Shown here piece after piece: positions 21,090 through 28,590 of a DNA stretch of 39,821 nucleotides. Position 1 is the first letter of the stretch. Each line of letters opens with the position of its first letter. A model generated the notes under the pieces. That model made no database searches. It had not been told where the DNA came from and saw nothing but the letters and a program-made list of their open reading frames with translations. The DNA comes from a virus, in IMG/VR virus record IMGVR_UViG_3300046492_000326, positions 1 to 39,821 of that record; one strand, 5' to 3'. A program made the translations under genes and the position numbers.

Positions 21090-21836
21090 ATGACCACCAT
21101 CGCGGACACCATCCGTAAGGGGATCGCGGCGGGCCAGGACAACGCCCAGGTGCTGGCGGCCGTTAAGGCTGCCCACCCGGACGCCAACACGTCGCCCGCC
21201 TGCGTCTCGTACTACCGCTCCAAGATGAAACTGCAGGGCGGTGCCTTTCCGAAGGTCGCCAAGGCCCCGGTCGAGAAGAAGCTGGCGGCGGCTACGGCCA
21301 CCTCGACGGGCTACTCCGTCGCGAAGCTCAAGACCTTCATCGGCATGGAGGGCCACGGGTTCAACGTGGACCTGCTGCTCGACGGCAAGAAGGTGGCCTT
21401 CGTCCGCGACGACGCCGACGGCGGTCCCCTGGCCTTCGAGTGGGTGGACGACGGCCGTCCGCCTGTGCCCATGGGCCACGCAGGCCACCACGCGTGGGTC
21501 GTGCCCGCCGTGCAGGGCGACCTGCGCGACTTCGTCAAGGGCCTCGCCCCCGTGGTGTGCGACTTCGAGGACCCCAACACGTGCAAGCCCGCCGTCCTCG
21601 CCATGACGGAGGACCTCTACATCACGGGCCTCGTGCAGGACCTCCAGTGGATCCGCGAGTACAAGCGGATCACCAAGAAGGCCATCGTGTACATCAAGGA
21701 CGGGCAGCTCTACTCCGCCAAGGTCGAGCCCACCGAGAAGAACCTCGCGGGCTACAAGGCCAAGTTCCCCAACTTCGAGTACGTCAACGGGCTGGACGAC
21801 GCCAAGGCCCTTGAGATCATGCGCCGCGTCAGCTAA
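21090..21836 (+). CDS. HTH-like domain fused to an unknown phage domain
   Basis: 248 residues from the ATG at 21090, with AGAGGAA upstream. Residues 1-50 are the shared small helical domain (AHPDANTSPACVSYYRSKMK). The rest is an alpha/beta domain common in phages of this kind, with KTFIGMEGHGFNVDLLLDGK, VAFVRDDADGG and LAFEWVDDG, and a conserved histidine-rich turn GHAGHHAW. The function of that domain is unknown to me. The fusion to the putative DNA-binding domain suggests that it works on DNA or on regulation of transcription. It has its own promoter. Confidence 0.75.
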   Translation: MTTIADTIRKGIAAGQDNAQVLAAVKAAHPDANTSPACVSYYRSKMKLQGGAFPKVAKAPVEKKLAAATATSTGYSVAKLKTFIGMEGHGFNVDLLLDGKKVAFVRDDADGGPLAFEWVDDGRPPVPMGHAGHHAWVVPAVQGDLRDFVKGLAPVVCDFEDPNTCKPAVLAMTEDLYITGLVQDLQWIREYKRITKKAIVYIKDGQLYSAKVEPTEKNLAGYKAKFPNFEYVNGLDDAKALEIMRRVS

Positions 21837-21868
21837 GCACGCCATTGTTCTTGCTCCAGACGGTCCGC

Positions 21869-21901
21869 GGGGGCATTGCTTGCCCCAATTGGGCTTATAA
21901 T
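21869..21901 (+). promoter_or_regulatory. promoter with perfect TATAAT and GGGGGC upstream
   Basis: GGGGGC (21869-21874), 21 bases, TATAAT (21896-21901). Between them are the inverted repeat GGGGCA/TGCCCC (21870-21875, 21881-21886) and the palindrome CCAATTGG (21885-21892), possible operator sites. Drives the gene at 21957. Confidence 0.6.
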
Positions 21902-21956
21902 CACCTTCCGACGGTGCAAGCGCACCCTCGTAGACCCGACCCCATAGGAGTTTCTC

Positions 21957-22472
21957 ATGAAGCTTACCAACGATTCTGCCATCGCCGACATCGCCGTCCG
22001 TTACAACGAGCTCCGCACGGAGCTTGGGCTGGACACCTCCGAGGCCAAGGCCCTCGCCAAGCGCGGCAAGGCCAAGCTGCTCGACGCCATCGACTCGATG
22101 GAGGATACGCTGGCCACGAAGCGCGCCGCCGAGGCGAAGCTCAAGGCCATCGCCGACGGCGCCAAGGTCGGCAAGTCCGAGCCCAAGCCCACCAAGGTCA
22201 AGAAAGAGAAGGCCCCGAAGAAGGAGAAGGGCCCCGTCATCCGCGTCGAGGCCGAGAAGCTACTGCTGGAGGTCATCTCCAAGGACGAGGACGGCCGCCC
22301 GTACGGCCTCTCCTACGAGAGCATCCTGGGCCAGCTGCGCGTGCAGTTCGATGGCGCCAAGACCACCGTCGCCTGCCTACGCTGGTATGCCGTCCACATG
22401 CGCGAGCGCGGCGAGCGCGTGCCGAACCGCCCGCGTGCTGGCACGCAGAAGCCCGAAGTGTCGGCCCTCTGA
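21957..22472 (+). CDS. two-part protein with HTH-like C-terminal domain
   Basis: 171 residues, AGGAG-like site (TAGGAG) before the ATG. Residues 1-65 form a helical domain, and residues 66-95 a basic Lys/Pro-rich linker (KPTKVKKEKAPKKEKG). The C-terminal part (95-160) is the shared domain in the form FDGAKTTVACLRWYAVHMRERGERVP. Unlike its relatives, it has the domain at the C-terminal end and an acidic loop inside it. Likely a DNA-binding accessory or regulatory protein. It has its own promoter and is followed after one base by the HIRAN gene. Confidence 0.75.
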   Translation: MKLTNDSAIADIAVRYNELRTELGLDTSEAKALAKRGKAKLLDAIDSMEDTLATKRAAEAKLKAIADGAKVGKSEPKPTKVKKEKAPKKEKGPVIRVEAEKLLLEVISKDEDGRPYGLSYESILGQLRVQFDGAKTTVACLRWYAVHMRERGERVPNRPRAGTQKPEVSAL

Positions 22473-22473
22473 C

Positions 22474-22785
22474 ATGGGCATCATGCACACCTTCTCGGTG
22501 GGCGCGATCCACCACCCGGGCGCACAGAAGGCCATCCGTGCCCTGAAGAAGGGCGAGGAGGTGCTCCTCGTCCGGGAGCCCAAGAACACCTTCGACCGCA
22601 ACGCCGTGGCCGTGCACAACGGGGACTTCCTGAAGCTGGGCTACGTCCCGCGCCAGGACGCCCCTGCGGTGGCGAAGGCCATGGCGGCGGGAGAGGTGCA
22701 GGCCCACTGCGCAGCGGCAGGCTTCACGACAATCGTCATCACATGGGGAGAAGACCTTGACACTGGAACAAAGACTCGCCTCTAG
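22474..22785 (+). CDS. stand-alone HIRAN domain protein
   Basis: 103 residues from the ATG at 22474 (a second ATG at 22483 is possible). The whole protein is a HIRAN domain: HTFSVGAIHH near the start, then EEVLLVREPKNTFDRNAVAV with the conserved N-x-x-D-x-N-A-V core and LGYVPRQDAPAVAKAM. HIRAN domains bind DNA ends, especially 3' single-stranded ends, and are usually fused to SNF2 helicases such as HLTF and Rad5. Here an SNF2 helicase without HIRAN is encoded at 13412, so the two may cooperate. It overlaps the next gene. Confidence 0.88.
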   Translation: MGIMHTFSVGAIHHPGAQKAIRALKKGEEVLLVREPKNTFDRNAVAVHNGDFLKLGYVPRQDAPAVAKAMAAGEVQAHCAAAGFTTIVITWGEDLDTGTKTRL

Positions 22786-23035
22786 GGCCAGCCGCGCCAA
22801 GTGCGGCCACCTCGTCTTCGTGCTCGCCATCCTGGCGCTGCTGCTCGCCGGCTTCGCGCAGGGCGTGAGCACCATGCTCGAGATGCCGGACGTGCTGATC
22901 GCCCAGTCTGACGGCAAGTGCGTCCGCGTCGTCGACTACAAGGCGGTGGACCAGGGGCGGACAAGCGAGTGGAGCTGCGCCCGCCTGCCCCCGAAGTACT
23001 CGAAGGTCATCGTGCGGCGCCGCGGCGACCCGTGA
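22757..23035 (+). CDS. small membrane protein, one N-terminal span
   Basis: 92 residues from a TTG with GGGGAG well placed upstream, overlapping the HIRAN gene by 29 bases. Residues 18-37 (HLVFVLAILALLLAGFAQGV) are a clear transmembrane helix after a basic N terminus, so the remaining 55 residues should face the periplasm. Two cysteines there (GKCVRV, WSCARL) could form a disulfide. Last gene of the rightward block, followed at once by a strong terminator. Function unknown. Confidence 0.65.
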   Translation: MTLEQRLASRASRAKCGHLVFVLAILALLLAGFAQGVSTMLEMPDVLIAQSDGKCVRVVDYKAVDQGRTSEWSCARLPPKYSKVIVRRRGDP

Positions 23036-23051
23036 CCGATCGGCCCGGACC

Positions 23052-23086
23052 GGCCGCCTGACTCCGTCAGGCGGCCTTTTCCTTTT
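23052..23086 (+). terminator. rho-independent terminator ending the rightward genes
   Basis: Perfect 11-base stem GGCCGCCTGAC/GTCAGGCGGCC with a TCC loop, then TTTTCCTTTT. Together with the opposite terminator at 23148-23173 it separates the converging early and late transcripts. The 174 bases between the two gene sets hold nothing else that I can see. Confidence 0.95.
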
Positions 23087-23147
23087 GCGGTGCCGGTCGT
23101 GCTGCCGAGCACCAGGGTCGGACTCGTCGCAAGTCCTTGATATGCCT

Positions 23148-23173
23148 AAAAAGACGCCGCCCGGAGGCGGCGT
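23148..23173 (-). terminator. rho-independent terminator ending the leftward late genes
   Basis: Read on the minus strand: ACGCCGCC / GGCGGCGT stem with a TCCG loop, followed by CTTTTT. It ends the late transcript after the lysis genes. Confidence 0.93.
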
Positions 23174-23209
23174 GAAGGAAACCGGACAGACCGGTCCCGC
23201 GGGAGGGGG

Positions 23210-23488
23210 TCAGTGCTTGAGCATCTCGCGGATGCCCATCCACGCAGCGCCGGCTAGGCCTGTCACCAGGACGCCGACGAGCGCCAGGAGGCCCTTCGTC
23301 TTGATGCTCTCCGTTGTGGTGCGCCACTCGCGGAGGTGCTGGAAGTCCTTCTGGACCTCGATGGGATCGTTGATCTGCATGCCCAGCAGGAGGAACGACT
23401 CACGCACGGCCTCACGGATGAGGGCGCGCGCCTCGTCGGGCGTGAGGTTGTGGAGCTGCTGCTCCGGTCCCATGCGGTTGTCGCTCAC
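23210..23488 (-). CDS. lysis-associated membrane protein, one C-terminal span
   Basis: 92 residues, GTG start overlapping the o-spanin stop (GTGA). The N-terminal 60 residues are polar and helical (TPDEARALIREAVRESFLLLG, then DPIEVQKDFQHLREWR), followed by one transmembrane helix (about 66-86, GLLALVGVLVTGLAGAAW). This pattern is common in phage lysis or tail-end regions and is of DUF6127 or holin-like type. It could be a holin, antiholin or an accessory lysis protein. The position as the last late gene, right after the spanins, supports a lysis role. Confidence 0.7.
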   Translation of the reverse strand: MSDNRMGPEQQLHNLTPDEARALIREAVRESFLLLGMQINDPIEVQKDFQHLREWRTTTESIKTKGLLALVGVLVTGLAGAAWMGIREMLKH

Positions 23489-23853
23489 TTCGTGATCTCC
23501 GTCTGTGCGCCGTCACGCGTGCGGCGGTAGAAGTCCATCTGCCAGGTGGCCTCGCCCATCCAGGTGGACAGGGCGGCAAGGTTGCGGGAGAGCGACTCGT
23601 ACCCCTGGGCATCCAGGGCGAACATGGCGACGCCGCCTATAGAGACGACGTGCCACTTGACTGTCTCAAGCCTAACGGGCTGGACCGCCGGGAGCACCGG
23701 CGCTGCCGGCCTTGGCAGGTCCATCGGTGCCGCCTGGCGTGGTGGACTGCTCGAGCATGCGGAGAGCGCGCTCAGTGCCAGCGTTAACGCGAGCCTCGAC
23801 AAGGCCCGGCTTGGATGCCGCAAGAGCGGCGAGGTCGTGCTTGGATAGCACAT
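23485..23853 (-). CDS. o-spanin (Rz1-like lipoprotein)
   Basis: 122 residues from the ATG at 23853. The gene starts inside the i-spanin gene in another frame and extends beyond its end. The signal sequence (RLALTLALSALSAC) ends in a lipobox LSAC with Cys33 as the lipidation site, then a serine- and proline-rich part (SSSPPRQAAP, RPAAPVLPA) as in Rz1 proteins. The mature part is longer than usual, with a soluble C-terminal domain containing YESLSRNLAALSTWMGEATW. Anchored in the outer membrane, it pairs with the i-spanin to fuse inner and outer membranes at lysis. Confidence 0.88.
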   Translation of the reverse strand: MCYPSTTSPLLRHPSRALSRLALTLALSALSACSSSPPRQAAPMDLPRPAAPVLPAVQPVRLETVKWHVVSIGGVAMFALDAQGYESLSRNLAALSTWMGEATWQMDFYRRTRDGAQTEITK

Positions 23854-24133
23854 CGATGAGGCCCTTGGAGTAGTTGCCAGCCTCACGCTGGGCTGCCGCC
23901 AGGTCGCGCAGCGCCTGGGCCTGCTGGGCCTGCGATGCGCTCCACTGGTTGATCGTGCCCTCGGCCGCCTCCGCACGCCCCAGCGCCTTGTCGCGCTCGC
24001 TGGTGAGTTCCGTCTTGGCGTCGAGGAGCGAGGTGTAGTGGCGCCATGATACCACGGCGACGGTCGCGACGAGAACCCCGATAACGAGCCACTTCGCGGC
24101 GGCGCTCGCGATCGCCTTCGGGTCCCAGGTCAT
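23672..24133 (-). CDS. i-spanin (Rz-like)
   Basis: 153 residues, ATGA overlap with the endolysin stop. Residues 13-29 (AKWLVIGVLVATVAVVSW) are the inner-membrane span. A periplasmic coiled coil rich in Ala, Gln and Glu follows (about 35-90), then a Gly/Pro-rich end. This build, position after the endolysin and overlap with the lipoprotein gene identify it as the inner-membrane subunit of the spanin pair. Confidence 0.88.
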   Translation of the reverse strand: MTWDPKAIASAAAKWLVIGVLVATVAVVSWRHYTSLLDAKTELTSERDKALGRAEAAEGTINQWSASQAQQAQALRDLAAAQREAGNYSKGLIDVLSKHDLAALAASKPGLVEARVNAGTERALRMLEQSTTPGGTDGPAKAGSAGAPGGPAR

Positions 24134-24630
24134 GGGTACACCGCCGCCGGCAGCTCGAAGTGCGGGCCGTCCAGGAACGCCTTCTTGCCAACGGCCTTGC
24201 GGCGCGCGACATACCCGGCGGACTCGTGCTCCACATCGTCATCGTCGAGGTCGGCCAGGGCCTTGTCCCAGCAGCCTCCCCACCGCACGGGGACGCCGAG
24301 CTCCATGCTCGCGCGGCGCACCGCCCAGGCGACCTTGTAGCAGAGGGGCCAGTCCCACCGCAGCTCGCCCTTGCCGTCGCCGTCGAGGTCGACGACCGGC
24401 ACGAGGTCCACCGCGTGGCCGAAGCCGTCGGCGCCCGGGATGTGGCGGGAGTCCATGGTCTGGCTGGCGCCCGAGGCCACCAGGCGGGTCTGGCGCTCGC
24501 GGGTGCGCGTGCCCTCGAAGACCTGGAAGTCCACGGGCGAGATCTCGATGGCGCGCCGCACGACCCTTACGAGGTCGGCGTGCACGCCGTTGAGGTTGGT
24601 AACAGAGGTGCTGCCCAGTGCGAACGTCAA
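24130..24630 (-). CDS. endolysin, M15 L-Ala-D-Glu/D-Ala-type peptidase
   Basis: 166 residues from a TTG start (TTGA overlap with the previous stop, AGGAG seven bases upstream). The M15 peptidase zinc site is SRH (H63), HAVD (D75) and DGPHFEL (H157), with the five-residue insertion IPGADGFG between the first two, as seen in some phage endolysins. The N-terminal segment FQVFEGTRTRERQTRL and VRWGGCW are typical of VanY/CwlK-like enzymes such as the T5 endolysin. It cuts the peptide cross-bridges of host peptidoglycan. There is no signal peptide, so it needs a holin. Confidence 0.9.
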   Translation of the reverse strand: MTFALGSTSVTNLNGVHADLVRVVRRAIEISPVDFQVFEGTRTRERQTRLVASGASQTMDSRHIPGADGFGHAVDLVPVVDLDGDGKGELRWDWPLCYKVAWAVRRASMELGVPVRWGGCWDKALADLDDDDVEHESAGYVARRKAVGKKAFLDGPHFELPAAVYP

Positions 24631-24917
24631 GGGAGGTCTCCTACATCAGCTGACGCACCGTTGCCCGGTGCCGGCTTGTCGGCCCTGGGCCGGGCGAGCT
24701 TGGACTTGGCCACGCTCACGGTCTCCCAGGTTGCGCCGAACACGTACGAGCCGACGATGCCGATCAGGGTCACGAAGGCCATGGTGATGGCGGTGTCGGC
24801 TGGCCCGGACGTCCTGTCCTTGAACAGCACATAGGCGATGGTCCACATGCAGAAGGCCGACACGACGTACATGTAGCGCCTGCGGTACTTCCAGTCGGAT
24901 CCGTACTTGTTGGCCAT
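24627..24917 (-). CDS. two-TM membrane protein, holin candidate
   Basis: 96 residues. Two transmembrane helices (about 14-33, YMYVVSAFCMWTIAYVLF, and 42-62, DTAITMAFVTLIGIVGSYVFGA) follow a strongly basic N terminus (WKYRRRY). The C terminus is polar. This is a known type of small membrane protein next to phage endolysins. Immediate coupling to the endolysin gene (overlap TTGA) makes it the best candidate for the holin, with both ends in the cytoplasm (class II topology). Confidence 0.75.
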   Translation of the reverse strand: MANKYGSDWKYRRRYMYVVSAFCMWTIAYVLFKDRTSGPADTAITMAFVTLIGIVGSYVFGATWETVSVAKSKLARPRADKPAPGNGASADVGDLP

Positions 24918-24935
24918 CGCCTGCGTGCTCCTGGA

Positions 24936-25115
24936 TCAGAGGTGGGAGTCGAACCAGTCCCGCGCTTCCTGCGGGAACTCGGCGTACGTGCGGTAGAACG
25001 TCTCGTTGTCATCGAGGGGCATATCGCTGGTGACTGCACGGTAGCTCCAGCCGTGTAGCTCGGTGAAGCTGACGGCGTAGCCGTTGACTACGGGATCTTC
25101 GGTCGTGTCGGTCAT
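24936..25115 (-). CDS. unknown small protein after the tail fibre gene
   Basis: 59 residues from the ATG at 25115, with AGGAGAG upstream. A much longer open frame on this strand is only a shadow of the tail genes; the well-placed ribosome binding site decides the start. The protein is acidic and aromatic (FTELHGWSYRAV, NETFYRTYAEFPQEARDWF), a compact size often seen for fibre-assembly or lysis accessory proteins. No family recognised. Confidence 0.6.
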   Translation of the reverse strand: MTDTTEDPVVNGYAVSFTELHGWSYRAVTSDMPLDDNETFYRTYAEFPQEARDWFDSHL

Positions 25116-25132
25116 CGGTCTCTCCTGGTGGT

Positions 25133-25942
25133 TCAGCGGGTGAAGTCGTAGCCGGCGACGCGGGCGTTGACCGACGAGGTCGGCGCGCCGCGGTACATGT
25201 ACTGGATGGCCTGGGACCCGTCGATGACGTAGGGGCCTACCGCGCCAGCCTTTGGGTTGAGCAGCGATGACCAGTTGCTTGAGTCCAGCGTGTAGCCCTG
25301 ATCGCTGCAGCCGAATACCGCCGCCTGGGCGGTGTCGTCGTTGGTCGTCGACATGAGGGCGCGCACCGACGTCACGGGGATGACGCCTGAGAGGCCTACA
25401 GTCGTGGCGACCACCGCGACGCCGTTGTTGATGACGCGGAACGGCAGGTTGGCGAAGTTCGCCTTGTACTGGACGGTCGTGCCGAAGTGGACGAAGCTGT
25501 AGATGTTGCCCGAGGCGTCGGTCAGCACGCTGCCGAGGTAGCGGCGTGTCGTGTCGCCGGTCTTGGTGCGGGCCGTGCCGTTGTAGACCGCCGAAGGGGC
25601 CGTCGTCACGATCTCCACGTCGGCCGCTGCGCCGTTGAGCCACAGGTACACGTGGTACCAGCTGCTGGCTGTAAGCGCGAGGCCGGTCTTGGCGATGTTG
25701 GCCGCCGCCTTGAGGCCGCGGCCCAGGCTCGGCACGTAGGCCGTGCCGGACGTCACGGTGAGGGCGGTGTTGCTGACCCACACGAGGTTGAGCCCGTCGA
25801 TGTAGCCGGGCACTAGCACGCCCGCCACGTCGGCGGCGGTCGAGCGCCTGCTCGCTCCGCCCTGCACCAGGTAGAGCAGCTCCGTGCCGGTGAGCGCGGC
25901 CGAGGCCGTCAGCGCGGAGAGCTTGATCTCGAGTCCAGCCAT
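25133..25942 (-). CDS. tail fibre / receptor-binding protein candidate
   Basis: 269 residues. The first 40 (MAGLEIKLSALTASAALTG, then LLYLVQGGASRRSTAADV) are the usual attachment motif of phage tail fibres. The rest is beta-rich with many Thr, Ser, Asn and Gly residues and few charges, as in trimeric fibre or tip proteins. It lies between the gpJ-like hub and the lysis genes, the normal place of the receptor-binding protein. A short fibre rather than a long one. Confidence 0.75.
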   Translation of the reverse strand: MAGLEIKLSALTASAALTGTELLYLVQGGASRRSTAADVAGVLVPGYIDGLNLVWVSNTALTVTSGTAYVPSLGRGLKAAANIAKTGLALTASSWYHVYLWLNGAAADVEIVTTAPSAVYNGTARTKTGDTTRRYLGSVLTDASGNIYSFVHFGTTVQYKANFANLPFRVINNGVAVVATTVGLSGVIPVTSVRALMSTTNDDTAQAAVFGCSDQGYTLDSSNWSSLLNPKAGAVGPYVIDGSQAIQYMYRGAPTSSVNARVAGYDFTR

Positions 25943-25945
25943 GAG

Positions 25946-28174
25946 TTACTCCAGGATGATCCGGTTGTCGTCCTCGGTGTTCAGGTAGTCCGAGGACTCC
26001 GCCATGAGGTACGCGTTGTTGAGGTAGGTCCAGGACTGCGCCATCAGGCTTGTGAGGCCGCCGCGCACCGAGCCGACGTCGATGCGCACCTGCTTGCCGC
26101 CCGAGCCCGCGGGCGGTGCCAGGGAGAGCGTCGTGCCTGTCAGGCCGGGCGTCGTCGAGCTGAGCACGCCGTCCACGTACAGCTGGACCGTGTAGGTCGT
26201 CCCGGCCTCGGGGCCTATGCTGCCGGCCGACTGGTAGGTCGGCGTGGCGCCGGTCTGCTGCGTGCGGTCCCGGTGCGCCCAGGTGACCGCCACTGTATCG
26301 TACCGGACGGTCGGGTAAGCCAGCGCATCGATCTGGTAGTTGCCCGGCGGGTAGGGCCTGCCGAGGCGCCCCACCATTACTAGCACGTCCGCCGGCGCGG
26401 CGGAGATGTCCAGCTGGCCCTTGCCCGTGTTCGTCAGCAGCTTGGCCCGCGCCGTCTCGCCCGTGGCGAACTCGGTCCCGACGTCGGCCAGGTTCTCGCC
26501 GGCGGAGGTCCCGAGGAAGGTGATGTACGTCCCGTCGAGCTGCAGGCGCGGCACGGTGTCGAAGATGCCGCGCTTGCAGGTGAGGGTCGTCTCCGTGCAG
26601 GAGACCACCGAGAAGTACTCGCGCTGGTTGCCATCGGCGTAGTCGCCGAAGCACCCGATGTACCCGGGCAGGACCGAGTCGAGCGTGTCGCCCAGCTCGA
26701 TAGCCAGGACCTCGTCCCCCGGTCCTATCGCCCCGTTCAGCACGGCGCCCGGGCTGAAGTCCATCACGTTCTGCTGCGCGTAGCCGGTCCCATTGTCGTC
26801 GATGTAGACGTCCGCGCTCCTGGCCCCGTTGCCAGGGTTGGCGCCCGCCACCATGACGTACGTCTGCGTGGCCAGCAGCGCCTGCGCCTGGGCGTCGCCC
26901 AGGTTGCGGGCGATCAGGTAGTACGGTACCTCCTGGAACAGGCGGTGCACGACGGGCGTCGGGTCGCCGATGGGGTCTGTCCACTCGCTGCCCGGCGGCG
27001 GGGCGAAGATGCCCGTGCCGAGGGCGAAGACGTCCTCCGTGCAGGTAATCTTCACCAGGCCGCTGTCGAGCGTGCCGAGGTCCATGGCGGTGACGCGCAT
27101 TACCAGCTGCTCGATGCCGTACGGCAGCCAGGACATCTTGAACACGTCGCCGACGTTGAGCGTGGTGGGCACCCGGTTGACGTAGAGCTGGCACGAGGCC
27201 GTCGGGATAGACACCGCCCGAAGGTTGCGCTCCGCGATGCGGGTGGCGAGGTCGGGGCGCGTGAAGCCGGGGTACTGGAACGTCGTGCCGATCGTGCAGC
27301 CCTGCTGGGCGACGAGCGCGATGTCCTTGACAGTGATGGAGTCGTCCTTGCCGGTCGACTTGTTCCAGAACTGGACCGTGGCCGTGTTCGAGAGCTCGGC
27401 GATGGTCGTCCGCTTGAAGTTGGTGACCTTCTGGATCACCGTCTCGTCGAGCGACGGAATGGTGTTGACGTTGTAGTCGTCGCGGGCCAGCTTGAGCACG
27501 AACTTGCCGGTCTTGCGGTCGACGTACAGCGAGCCGTCGATGTGCTTGAGCACGGTAGATATGAAGTCGGAGAGGATCTGCTGCTTGTCCCAGAGTAGGG
27601 ACATGCCCATGCCCTCGGCGTACAGGCGGTCCGCCGCTGCCATGAAGGCGGTGTCGTCGCAGTCCAGCTCGCCGTAGCCCATGCCCCAGTCTGGGTCCGT
27701 CAGGCACTCCCGTACGATGTGGGCCGGGTTCATGTCCCCGAGTACGTTGGCCTTGGCTATGTACCACTGCGGGATGCCGTCCTGGCGCACGTTGATGCGG
27801 GTGCCGCGGAAGGCCCAGCGCTTCAGGTAGGGGTTGTTGCCCATGTAGCAGTGCTTGAGCACGAAGCCCATGACCTTGCGGTAGGCCGGGATGTCGGTGC
27901 CGATCTTCTGCCGGAGGTACGGGTTGAAGACCTGCGCCGGGCCGCCCATGCAGACGGTGACGGGGCCGGACACGCCTCCCTCGCTGTCGTCGCCGCCAAA
28001 CAGGGTCGGCTTGCTGACGAAGATGTCGGTGGCGCCCGTGTTCGTGCCGCTCCAGGCGAGCTTGTCGTCGACCGTGATGGCGTCGACGCTGTCGATCGGC
28101 CCGTGGCACACGATCATGTGGACGCCGAGGTAGTACTTGTACCCTACGGTCTGTGCCTTACCGCCGCCGCCCAT
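25946..28174 (-). CDS. tail tip hub protein (gpJ-like, phage-tail_3 type)
   Basis: 742 residues. The start (GGGGKAQTVGYKYYLGVHMIVCHGP) and the 'VNPYLKRWAFRGT' region, with PYLRQKIGTDIPAYRKV and DPDWGMGYGELD, match the putative phage tail protein family of gpJ-like central tip proteins in Proteobacteria phages. The C-terminal third is beta-rich, with fibronectin-like segments (TYTVQLYVDGVLSSTTPG). It forms the baseplate/tip hub onto which the fibre protein attaches. The largest tail-tip gene in the window. Confidence 0.85.
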   Translation of the reverse strand: MGGGGKAQTVGYKYYLGVHMIVCHGPIDSVDAITVDDKLAWSGTNTGATDIFVSKPTLFGGDDSEGGVSGPVTVCMGGPAQVFNPYLRQKIGTDIPAYRKVMGFVLKHCYMGNNPYLKRWAFRGTRINVRQDGIPQWYIAKANVLGDMNPAHIVRECLTDPDWGMGYGELDCDDTAFMAAADRLYAEGMGMSLLWDKQQILSDFISTVLKHIDGSLYVDRKTGKFVLKLARDDYNVNTIPSLDETVIQKVTNFKRTTIAELSNTATVQFWNKSTGKDDSITVKDIALVAQQGCTIGTTFQYPGFTRPDLATRIAERNLRAVSIPTASCQLYVNRVPTTLNVGDVFKMSWLPYGIEQLVMRVTAMDLGTLDSGLVKITCTEDVFALGTGIFAPPPGSEWTDPIGDPTPVVHRLFQEVPYYLIARNLGDAQAQALLATQTYVMVAGANPGNGARSADVYIDDNGTGYAQQNVMDFSPGAVLNGAIGPGDEVLAIELGDTLDSVLPGYIGCFGDYADGNQREYFSVVSCTETTLTCKRGIFDTVPRLQLDGTYITFLGTSAGENLADVGTEFATGETARAKLLTNTGKGQLDISAAPADVLVMVGRLGRPYPPGNYQIDALAYPTVRYDTVAVTWAHRDRTQQTGATPTYQSAGSIGPEAGTTYTVQLYVDGVLSSTTPGLTGTTLSLAPPAGSGGKQVRIDVGSVRGGLTSLMAQSWTYLNNAYLMAESSDYLNTEDDNRIILE

Positions 28175-28355
28175 CTTCGACCTCCTCGATCACGGCCAGG
28201 GCCATACCGTCCCCGGTCTCGCGCAGTGATTCAACGGGAGTGCCCTCGCGGAGCAGCTCCGAGTAGTCCAGGTCGTGCCTGGCGTAGAACGCGCGCACGC
28301 CGGAGGCGCAGTAGCCGTGCCGGCGGAAGTCCGCGACGGTGATGCGCCCCGTCAC
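28158..28355 (-). CDS. small tail-tip protein
   Basis: 65 residues with a GTG start overlapping the previous stop (GTGA). The pattern ITVADFRRHGYCASGVRAFYARHDLDYSELLREG, then ETGDGMA, is a well-conserved small protein that lies in front of the gpJ-like gene in many siphophages. Function unknown; probably a tail-tip assembly factor. It overlaps the hub gene by 17 bases. Confidence 0.75.
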   Translation of the reverse strand: MTGRITVADFRRHGYCASGVRAFYARHDLDYSELLREGTPVESLRETGDGMALAVIEEVEDGRRR

Positions 28356-28579
28356 TTCTTGCCGCCCTTCTTCTTGATGGCCACCGAGCTGAAGTCGCCG
28401 TACCAGACGACGTTGGGACCCGCCATGTCCCGCTGCCCGAACAGCACGGGGATCTCGCGGCCCACCTCGGCCGTCGGCGCGGTGACGTCGGAGAGGCCCG
28501 CGGGCTTCTGCACCTCGGGCTTGGGGATCATGGAGTAGGCCACGATGAGGCCCACGAGGAAGATGACTGCGAACCACAT
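28352..28579 (-). CDS. small tail-associated protein with N-terminal membrane-like segment
   Basis: 75 residues. Residues 2-17 (WFAVIFLVGLIVAYSM) are hydrophobic enough for a membrane span; the remainder (GREIPVLFGQRDMAGPNVVWYGDF) resembles the beginning of gpJ-type tail proteins from the same phage group, ending in a lysine-rich stretch. It may be a separately encoded N-terminal piece of the hub, or a factor that helps tip insertion in the host membrane. Coupled to the next gene. Confidence 0.7.
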   Translation of the reverse strand: MWFAVIFLVGLIVAYSMIPKPEVQKPAGLSDVTAPTAEVGREIPVLFGQRDMAGPNVVWYGDFSSVAIKKKGGKK

Positions 28580-28590
28580 GCTTGGAGTCC

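Noticed and set aside
24936-28109. A 1057-codon open frame on the minus strand covering the tail tip and fibre genes
   Set aside because: Its Arg/Gly-rich translation is typical of a shadow frame in GC-rich DNA, and the real genes in other frames have family matches. Only the last 59 codons from 25115 look real.
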